This document shows, one piece after another, positions 56,363 to 64,000 of a stretch of DNA of 64,000 bases. This DNA comes from Fragilaria crotonensis. Lineage: Eukaryota > Bacillariophyta > Fragilariophyceae > Fragilariales > Fragilariaceae. Where the stretch lies: assembly GCA_022925895.1 (NCBI GenBank), contig JAKSYS010000168.1, positions 1-64,000 on the forward strand, in the 5' to 3' direction. How positions within the stretch are numbered: the first letter of the stretch is position 1; every line of letters begins with the position of its first letter. Made by a program: the position numbers and the translations under genes. Below the pieces are notes generated by a model that saw only the letters and a list, made by a program, of their open reading frames with translations, did no database searches and was not told the DNA's origin.

Positions 56363-57718
56363 ATGGCGAATGCAAACGCCCTCCGTTCTGCTCTATCCTC
56401 GCAGGAACCCTACCGTATTGCATCAGCTTTAGAACTGACCCCTCTTTCACCATTTGCTGGTGGAGAAACGCCGAAAAGGCACGGCGAAAGATTGAATGTT
56501 GGCAACGCCGACTGGTCATCAGTTTTGAATTCTTACCTGGATGCATGTGATGCTGCCAAGGTTGGGGACGCTGAGCGATGCTATCAAGCTCAGTCATCGC
56601 TCCATGCGGCATTTAATCACATCTTTGGCTCCTCCTCTGGCAATTGGCTTGTCCCAGCTCTTCACACGGTCTGCCGTAACACTCACCAGGCTGCCGATGC
56701 CGCCGATCAGGCTTCAACCAGGGATCATTCAAAATGCAAAACGCAGTCAATCTCCTTCAAGAAAGTTTTTCTCGATGTCTAAACGATCGGAAGGACACCT
56801 CTGGTGCTTCGCTCTCCGAAGAGGGATCCAAAAAGGCTGGCGTACTCTATGTGGTCAACCAACTGTTTGCAATGTATTTCAAGCTCAATACACTGCGCTT
56901 GTGCAAGAATCTGCTGCGTCCCGTGGAATCACGCGGTTTGCACTTGTCGGGGGATATGGGCGATATGGTGACATATCGATTCTATGTAGGCCGTATTCAC
57001 ATGTTTGAAGATCAATATGAATTGGCGGAAACGAATCTGGATTATGCCTTTAAGCATTGTCACAAGAATGCCCTTAAAAACAAGAAATGTATTCTGCGGT
57101 ACCTTGTTCCAGTGAAGATGCTTCGAGGACGATTGCCCACGGCCAGTTGTAAGTGCGGTTGTGAGACTTATAGCATCATTATGTGGCGTTCGATGTCTGA
57201 CGTATTGCTGTGTCTTTGTTTCACTACCGCAGTACTTGAAAAGTATGAATTGCACGAATTCAAGCCTCTCGTCGAGTCAATAAGAACAGGAGACTTGGGA
57301 ACATTCAACGATGGACTGGCAAAGTATCAGGATTTGTTTATTCGGTAAGTTGCTTTCATTGAGGAACGATATTGTCGATATATAATCCAACATTGCCGCC
57401 GTCCCTGATGCATGCCTTGGTGTCGTCCGTAGTCGAGGTATTTACCTACTTCTGGAAAAATGTAAGACTGTGTGCCACCGCAATCTTTTCAAGCGTGTGC
57501 ATATTATTCTCGGGAAGCCGCATCTCTCGTTGCCAGACCTTGCAAAGGCGTTTAAGTGGCTGGGAATGCCCATGGATTATGACGAAATCGAGTGCATCCT
57601 AGCCAATTTGATTTATCGAGGGTATATCAGGGGTTATATATCGCATACCAAGAGGACCTTGGTGTTGTCCAAGAGCAACCCATTTCCCACTTCTGCTGTC
57701 ATTGCATCTTCAAACTAA
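56363..57718 (+). CDS. PCID2: PCI-domain protein PCID2/Thp1 (TREX-2 mRNA export)
   Basis: A scaffold subunit of the TREX-2 complex that links transcription to mRNA export at the nuclear pore. It starts MANANALRSALSSQEPYRIASAL. The central part (VLYVVNQLFAMYFKLNTLRLCKNLLRPV, VTYRFYVGRIHMFEDQYELAE, CHKNALKNKKCILRYLVPVKML) and C-terminal winged helix (RNLFKRVHIILGK, DYDEIECILANLIYRGYIRGYISH) match PCID2 throughout. Introns: 57149-57232 (84 bp), whose removal gives LPTASLLEKYELHEFKP, and 57345-57432 (88 bp), giving FIRRGIYLLLEKCK. A one-base frame change near 56730 joins the first 120 residues to the rest; this may be a short intron, a mutation or an assembly indel. Confidence 0.88.
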
Positions 57719-58547
57719 AGGTGGGAATATGCCTTCGGTAGGAACCCATTCACAATGGGGCAATCGAGTGTATTCTAGTCTACTTTGATGTGTCGTTATT
57801 ATGTCACGTGCAACGTGCAATTCATACCTCTAGCCTTAAGGTGATGACCAAGAGCAAGCCTAGCTATAAACAAGGCTCAGACAAAGCTACATTTCCTATA
57901 GTAGCGACAGTAAAGTGAGACCACTCTAAAGGATATCCCAGCTTTCGTTGGCCACAAATGGGGTCTTGCAAATCATGTCCGACAGCACTATCTCACACTT
58001 GCCAGAGTCCCAAATAGTACTTCTGCTGTGGACTTGCACTTTCCACTTGGGGCGCTCACTCCGTTTTCCTCTCCCAGCACCACTGTGGGCCATAACCTCG
58101 AGTTCCATCTTCTCCATGTCGAAATGCAATGTATAAAAATAGGAAGCATCCTTTGTGCACTTAAACCTTGAAAAGTTCTGTTCGTTTGGTTAATGCCTGC
58201 GTAGCGAAGGCACCTTGAGCTTCTTCAACAGAATGCTGGAGACTTTTTCCTTTTTCTTCAACTGATTTCCCAGTCTGTGGTAGGGCCCAGTCGCCCAGAC
58301 CATACAAGGGGTTATCATTTGGCTAGTCAGGTCCTTACTTCTGGCCGTGGCTGTTTTTGAATAGCCTTCACCGCCGCACACCTCTGTTTATCAAACCCGC
58401 AATGGCGCCCGGAGACGACCCTTGCTGCATTTGCTTCGTAGCATGCCGACACTTAGGAATGGGGCTATAATTGTGAGTGCTTCTCAGTATGTGCTGTGAT
58501 GTATATTATCTACCTGCTGGCCTAAATGCGCGATTGTTCAGAGTAGT
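57719..58547. other. Intergenic region between PCID2 and PTOX
   Basis: The 3' ends of two convergent genes face this 830 bp gap. It holds two short minus-strand ORFs, one listed separately. Nothing else is recognised. Confidence 0.4.
57926..58129 (-). CDS. Hypothetical small protein (67 residues)
   Basis: Not recognised. An ATG ORF beginning MHFDMEKMELEVMAHSGAGR with a mixed, protein-like composition (PKWKVQVHSRSTIWDSG, CEIVLSDMI). It might be the last exon of a small gene starting near 58381, where another in-strand ORF lies, but no splice sites were confirmed. It could equally be chance. Confidence 0.25.
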   Translation of the reverse strand: MHFDMEKMELEVMAHSGAGRGKRSERPKWKVQVHSRSTIWDSGKCEIVLSDMICKTPFVANESWDIL

Positions 58548-59823
58548 TCATGGATTCATCTCGTTTTGGAAACCTTCGTTGATAACTTCGCTCCACTGCT
58601 TCCACAGAGCTCGCTTTCTCTCTTCGTCAGCCTTCCCACTCTGTTTATAATTCAAATGAGGACTCACAACCTTGGTTCCAAAGGAAGCATAATCCTGACA
58701 TGCTTTCATAGTTTTCACGTGTTCTGCTTCATCCATGCAAATGTTTTCAAACACGTCCAACAAGGTATCGCATGGCGGCCTGCGTGTCCCGGGGGAGCGC
58801 GATACTTGGAAGTCGTCGAAGAGGTACAAATCGCCAGTCAAGTAATACGAGCGCGCTACGGTGGGTGCAGGCAGCTCCGACAGACGCTGGCGGTTTACTT
58901 TGACGAAAGTGCCGTACGTGTCGACAGCATGGCTTTCCAAAAGTTCCATGAATTGATACGCGATCCGAGGAGAGCAAAGGTACACCACGATTAGAAACCA
59001 ATAGTAAGCAAGAGCAGCGTGGTAGCCGATGAATCGATCACTCCAGACAGCATTTCCACCAAGAGATTCCATAATGAGCAGATGGTGCAATTCGTTCCAA
59101 TCTTCATGGATGTGTGAGTAACATATCCTTGTCAAGCAGAAGTTCAACGGAGCAACCTACCTTCGGCTGCATGCACTTTCCTGAGCTCGACGGCACGGAA
59201 CCATCCGAAGGACTCGTACAGATGGAGCATGCTGACATAAGAAAAGTATGGGATTCGGGCGATTGTTTCCAAGAACCAGAAGCGTTGAATTGGCCTTTCA
59301 TCGAAGAGTCCATCCAAGAACAGGCAACCCAAATCATACAGGGCCAAACTGACCGGATGGGCGTCGACTCCACCTCCAGCGGCGATCCGTGCGGCCTCCG
59401 CATCTGCAACGGCCTTGTTGGGAAGGGATAATCTCAGACAAGCTGGAGGCCGGAGTGGATCTCTCTCTTTGATTCCGGCTATCTCGAAAACTTCGTCAAT
59501 AATGGTCTTTCCTTGGCGAACGAAATTAGATGCTGCTAAGTTCCACGAAGAATCAGGCTGATTGTCAAGAGAATGTCAGCAAGCAAGTAGGGGGAATCCA
59601 ATATTGATTGAAGCACGGCCAGCAAACAGCAGGCACTTACCTTGGTCCCGTCAAAGAAGCCCTCATATTCAATTTCAAGATACATTTCTTCCGTTTCGTC
59701 CATCTTCGTTTCCGTTTCCATCGAGAATAATTTCGATTGACGAGAAGTCATGGACTTCACTGGGGCGAAGCAAAAGGCTCCATCCAAGAAAGCGAGGACT
59801 ACAACACTAATGATAAGCTTCAT
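58548..59823 (-). CDS. PTOX: Plastid terminal oxidase (PTOX, alternative-oxidase family)
   Basis: A di-iron plastoquinol oxidase that passes electrons from plastoquinol to oxygen in the thylakoid, used in carotenoid synthesis and chlororespiration. Three exons: 59641-59823, 59161-59557 and 58548-59101, with introns of 83 and 59 bp (59558-59640, 59102-59160), give 377 residues in a continuous frame. The N-terminus MKLIISVVVLAFLDGAFCFAPVK is a signal peptide with an ASAFAP-like site, marking plastid import. All ligand motifs are present: LYESFGW, EDWNELHHLLIMESLGGN, ELLESHAVDTY and DEAEH, supplying four Glu and two His. The EDW Glu codon ends exactly at the exon 2/3 junction. No anomalies. Confidence 0.94.
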
Positions 59824-60549
59824 CTTGTCTCTGGTCAGGATGGCCGCGATCTTGTGATCGAGTATTAGTTTCCTTGTGCATGTCGGTCTTGGGATCTGGG
59901 ATCAACCGCTGAAGTACTCGTACTGTCGACACTCGAGCACGACAACAGTAGTATTGTACCTACTGAGTACTTGGTTTTACTGGGCGACATGTACTCCGAG
60001 GCGACACTACACCGAAGAAGTGTCTTCGGTTGGTCATCGCGGAATCCGAACACCAACGATGGGACGAGGTCGCGTGATAAAAAGTCGCGCCTCTTCCTCT
60101 CTCAGTTTCTGTCATGTCCCAGTTGAACGAAGATCGATGATGTCTGTACTGAAAGCACTGCACCACGAAACAGGTTGTGATTTATATTTTATAGAAGTGT
60201 TCGCGAGTGTTCGCGGTATTCAAGAGACAGCGCTTTGAACTTGAAACGAAAATCTTTCGTTCTCTCACGACTCACAACGGAGTGGTATGTTTACAAAGGC
60301 ACGGAAACAAAAGCATTCTCTGTATGTACACATGGTTTGGTGGGTGGGGTGGGGTGGCGGGTACCAAAATCGGACCCCCCATGGTGGTCCAATAATAGAT
60401 TATTACAAACCAGAGTAACAAAGCGGAAGATAAGGAATTCTCTCTCTCCTCTCTCTAGTATACCTCATTTTGCATTCTCTTTGCGATACGGAATTAAATA
60501 TGTGTGTCGCCGATGCACACATATGATCTCTTTAAGTCCTTCTTGTTTC
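59824..60549. promoter_or_regulatory. Upstream region of PTOX, GTAC and pyrimidine tracts
   Basis: The first 150 bp, which should contain the PTOX promoter, have a small GTAC cluster (59912-59990). GGGTGGGGTGGCGGG at 60346-60360 and a CT-rich run at 60439-60458 follow. No gene is seen. Confidence 0.45.
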
Positions 60550-62017
60550 ATACCTTTATAATGGATATTGACAGCCACAACACTGATGATGGCATTGATG
60601 ATGCATGGATGACTAATGAGCTATCACACAGCAATCAATTCTTAACAACAATGGTGTGCTTCTTCATCATCTGCACTGTCTCTATCCTCACAAAAAGCAT
60701 TAATTGAATCATCACCAAGCTGTTGAACAATTACTTTTCTTCTGGAGCACAGACATTCACCAAGGCAAGCAAAACCTGCATTTCAACATAAAGAGGCACT
60801 TGTTTGCATCAAAAGGGACTTTTTGGTGGCATCCCAGGTGATTTGACAATGCCAATTTTCAAAGATCCAATGTATGTTATGATGTTTCACTTACCACAAA
60901 CAAGTTGCTTGTGTGCAGAGAAGCGTTGACGATGTCATGGCTACTACCAAAGGAGAAGTCCATCATTTCTACTATACAATCTCAATGGATACAACTGGCA
61001 TACAGGGGGCATTTTTTGAAGCAAAAATGCTGTTGCCACTGAAAACATTTGCATATGAAGTCCCACCTCATAGCACATTTATTGATTACTTCCATTTGTC
61101 CAAAGCAAGAACGGCTTGCTGCAACCTGCTACAAGATGTTTGCTGCTGTCATGAAATTGATTCATGATGAGGAATATCTACAGATTCCTGACACCCTTGA
61201 CCTGAAGAGGATTATTGAATTGCATACTAGCTAAAGAACATCATGACATGAAAGAAAGGTTGGCTCCTTGGATTGCATGGATACCAGCTACTTGGAAAAA
61301 CTGTCCTGAGGGAGAAATGGTAGGCATCGCTCCTCAAGAGCAAACGGAGACTTGCAGTCCAACCACTATTGTGCTTAAAGTGTTGGTAAGTCATCATCTA
61401 CTATGGTTCTGACATGCATCATTTGGCTATCCTTGAATTGTCTTAACATTCTAAATTGGTCACTGTTGTTGGAGTCATTGGTAGATGGATCAGTCACAGA
61501 ATTTTGGCAAAACAGCAGGCTTGTTTCATTTGAAGTTGCAGGAAGTTTGTGTCATTGTCTATTTGGTCTTGTTGTGATCTATCCTCCATACTCACAGATT
61601 GTCAAAGCCATTCAACTATCATTGACAGAGCCCAAAAAGCACAACACACTGCTCAGCAGGAGGCCACCAGGAAAGACATTGAATGCTCCTTTGGTGTTCT
61701 CCAAAACTGCTTTCAGGCAGGTTATGGCAAGGCCATTTCTAATTAGCAATATAGTCTCGGCGTGTTTGATTATGCGCAATATGTACTTGTCTGACAGAGT
61801 CATGGATGGTGATGTCTATAGTACTTGGTACAGTCCTGCCAACAGTTTGACAATGGACGAGAAAGCAACGATTAAAAATGAGAACCGCGAGGACAACAAT
61901 GCTGGTCTGCCTGCGAGAGGGCATCAACAAATGGGGCTTACAAGTTTTGACGACGCGAATATTGTCCAGAATGTACTACTGCTGGATCAACATATTCATT
62001 TGGCGAGAGGTCAATGA
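60550..62017 (+). mobile_element. PIF/Harbinger transposase ORF, decayed
   Basis: Plus-strand segments in shifting frames match the DDE transposase of PIF/Harbinger elements (Plant_tran/DDE_Tnp_4). These include FEAKMLLPLKTFAYEVPPH, TFIDYFHLSKAR, EEYLQIPDTLDLKRI, a catalytic-region TWKNCPEGEMVG, and TRKDIECSFGVLQNCFQ, which is the conserved R-K-D-x-E-x-x-F-G-V-L-Q block with the last acidic residue. RPFLISNIVSACLIMRNM follows as the C-terminal helix. At least four frame changes are needed. It is a plain DNA transposon relic; its terminal repeats were not found. Confidence 0.75.
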
Positions 62018-62639
62018 TAATCAGGAACACGCAAAGCTCCATCTTGCACAACATGCATGAAAAGGAAGACCTACTGCTTTACCTAATAAAGAATATCTAA
62101 TCATAGTTCTTTCTGTAGAGCTTCAGTAGTATTGTTGTCAACTGCGGCGGTGTCATGCTCTGTTGCCACAATTTGAAAATCATTTGGGATTGTCGGTCCA
62201 TCACCTTCTCTGATAGCACTGCTTTCTTCCTTGCTAATCTCCATGCATGAAGGCAGTGCTGTTCGCTTCAAGATGTTGATCTCCTATTGGGGCGGGCGGT
62301 GTTCCTGAAGACCAAGCACCATGCCTGAGGAGATCTGAGTCTTGCTCCTGCTGCTCTGCAAGAATTTTATCCTTGTTGTCTTGAATCCTTTGCATCATCG
62401 GTGATGCCATTTCTTATTCCGTAAGATACGTACATTTTGCCATTTTATCCATTTGTCACGTGTCCTCATACACTGCTCATCATGCTTTAGTGATGCAATT
62501 GGGGTGAACATGATGACAAGATCATTTGTTTCAGTTGACATTTCTGCTAGGATGCTGCTGCGGTTGGTGATATTGGATCAAAAGGTGAAAAAGAGGACGC
62601 AACAACAATCGACAACAGAGTTCCTGCATTCTTGAGCTT
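62018..62639. other. Spacer between the two Harbinger ORFs
   Basis: AT-rich sequence between the convergent transposase and Myb-like ORFs. No separate feature is recognised. Confidence 0.4.
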
Positions 62640-63250
62640 CTACGTGAACTTGTTTGCCTTCTTCATACCCATTGGTCATTCCATGTTACTCTCTTGCGGA
62701 GGGATGTGATTGTTTTCTTTCTTCTTTGTCCTTGTTGGAATCGCTCTGCTTGCAATTAAATGAACCTCATGTACCTCCTCATTCTGACTTGAAGTATCAT
62801 TGTCATGTGATGTCAGCGGTGCATTAACCATTGAACCAAACTTTGGCACCTTGTGAAGCACTGGAACACACCTAGCAAAGCAGAAAATCTCACCTGTTTC
62901 TACCTTATATAAGTTGCTTGCTCCCTCAACATATTTCTTCTTGTTCCACCCAATTTTGCTCAAACCTTACAATTGTTTGTAATACTTCTTCCAAAGTTGC
63001 ACACTTTTGGAGATCCTCTTTTCCGCCTCTGTTTAAATGAATCCTTTGGATTTCCTTCTGTTGCAACATGAAAAATTCTCATGGACAAGTACCCAAAAGT
63101 TTTCACTCTTCTGTCCAACTCCTTGGATAGGATCAACCCTTGACATGGGTATATGCTTGTACTGTTATAATGTAGTAGTCTTCATCCACTGAGTAATTTG
63201 CCATAGATCATCCTTGTTGCAATCACCGCCTTACACTTTTGAAGATGCCA

Positions 63251-63282
<32 letters not shown>

Positions 63283-63500
63283 GAAGATTTGATGACTGGA
63301 CGTTTCTTGCCTTCAATTTGTTGAGATTTAGATGCCGGTGTCTTCGCAACATTCTTGTGTTGCTTCTTCGTGATTGTCCTTGCTGCACTCTTCCTTCTAA
63401 CATCGTTCCTTACATCTAATTCAATATGGTTTTTCATCTTGTTCGAGGAGATTGTCGAAGTGGGGGGGTTGCTGAGGACTACGTCTTGGCGTGGTGACAC
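62640..63500 (-). mobile_element. PIF/Harbinger second ORF (Myb/SANT-like DNA-binding protein), decayed
   Basis: Minus-strand segments give NYSVDEDYYI (Trp/Tyr-x-x-E-ED Myb start), VSVDPIQGVGQKSENFWV, then GASNLYKVETGEIFCFARCV and VLHKVPKFGSM. This is the pattern of the Myb-like helper protein encoded by PIF/Harbinger elements (SANT repeat, then an LY...F.F..CW..L...PKW segment). An upstream Lys/Asp-rich region contains ten consecutive CAT/ATG triplets at 63251-63280, read as an Asp run. The frame changes at least three times. Together with the transposase to its left, it marks one autonomous-type element now dead. Confidence 0.65.
63251..63280. repeat. (CAT)10 microsatellite
   Basis: Ten perfect CAT triplets, read on the minus strand as a poly-Asp stretch within the Harbinger second ORF. 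Confidence 0.95.
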
Positions 63501-64000
63501 CGCCGAGAAGCAAAGCAGAATTTTGAGGTGCATACCACAAGTTTTCTGCCACGCTAAGTATACCTGGTAGCTCTAGAGTGTACAATGCAACATTCACACT
63601 CAATTACTCAGACTGTAGAACCTTGTAGATGCTGGGTGGAACATGATGATGACTGAGTGTGAAACATCAACCATCAAATATATTACTGGAGTATATATTG
63701 AATTTCATTCTTCTTTATGCCAAGTAAAATTTGAATGTAAAATCTTAAGCATTGAGCACCAAGCACACACTCAACTCTAAGTTTGCTTGTCCATCAATGA
63801 GGACACATCTGTTAAACAACTCAACAATACCGTAGACTCTTAATCCAGTAGTTCTCCTAGACACTACCAAATGCCGTTTTCGAATATTGTGAACTCTAGA
63901 ATTACACTTTCTAGATCTATTCCAATCTTGTTCCTGGACTCCAAAAGCTCCCAAGATTGAACACACATCCCATCCAACAGAACAAGGCAAACACAAGATT
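63501..64000. other. AT-rich window edge, no gene recognised
   Basis: Short ORFs only. It may contain the right end of the Harbinger element or another repeat cut by the window edge; no terminal repeat could be matched. Confidence 0.4.

Noticed and set aside
63250-63280. CAT-triplet run as a CRISPR-like or regulatory array
   Set aside because: A simple trinucleotide microsatellite within a decayed transposon ORF; no spacers.

Overview
This window looks like nuclear DNA of a photosynthetic stramenopile, most likely a diatom. Two genes (a SecA and a plastid terminal oxidase) start with a signal peptide ending in an ASAFAP-like site (CDA|FVP, CFA/FAP), the mark of import into a complex red-lineage plastid. 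Introns are few and short (59-292 bp, GT..AG). The mobile elements (CoDi-like Ty1/copia, Crypton, PIF/Harbinger) fit the same group. The genus cannot be named from the sequence.

Layout. 1-4.3 kb: a direct A-B-A duplication of a ~1.97 kb AT-rich repeat. 4.5-6.4 kb: a frameshifted MFS transporter and, convergent with it, a small four-helix membrane protein. 7.1-14.2 kb: a compact housekeeping block with nuclear plastid-targeted SecA, a URC1-type GTP cyclohydrolase II paralogue, and the divergent ribosomal genes RPS13 and RPS4. 14.5-22.3 kb: a mitochondrial GcvH-like gene split inside its presequence by an apparently whole 7.3 kb Ty1/copia element whose two 287 bp LTRs read as identical. 22.6-28.1 kb: a 2-oxoglutarate/Fe(II) oxygenase, an SLC35B1-type nucleotide-sugar transporter and a transportin-3 karyopherin. 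28.3-33.8 kb: a second, broken copia element with 129/136 bp LTRs. 34.3-36.9 kb: a decayed GT61-like glycosyltransferase and another relic. 38.4-40.5 kb: a Crypton tyrosine recombinase with a GCR1_C-like tail. 40.8-49.7 kb: cap-binding protein CBP20, the Hsp70/Hsp90 co-chaperone STI1/HOP and a soluble-type adenylyl cyclase. 49.7-56.3 kb: gene-poor DNA holding a 611 bp TIR element with a perfect 10 bp target duplication and a second 1.55 kb inverted-repeat unit. 56.4-59.8 kb: PCID2 (TREX-2-type PCI protein) and PTOX. 60.5-63.5 kb: both ORFs of a decayed PIF/Harbinger transposon, running to the AT-rich window edge.

The genes are a mix of housekeeping functions rather than an operon-like system: ribosome (RPS4, RPS13), RNA export and cap binding (PCID2, CBP20, transportin-3), chaperoning (STI1), plastid protein import and redox safety (SecA, PTOX), mitochondrial glycine cleavage, and cAMP signalling. 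Neighbours are often packed tail to tail (20-60 bp apart). Most intergenic gaps carry islands rich in GTAC/AGTACT.

A caution for the reader: several conserved, normally essential genes (RPS13, CBP20, SLC35B1, SecA, adenylyl cyclase) are interrupted only by one- or two-base indels while their protein sequence stays conserved on both sides. Uncorrected assembly indels may explain many of the apparent frameshifts.
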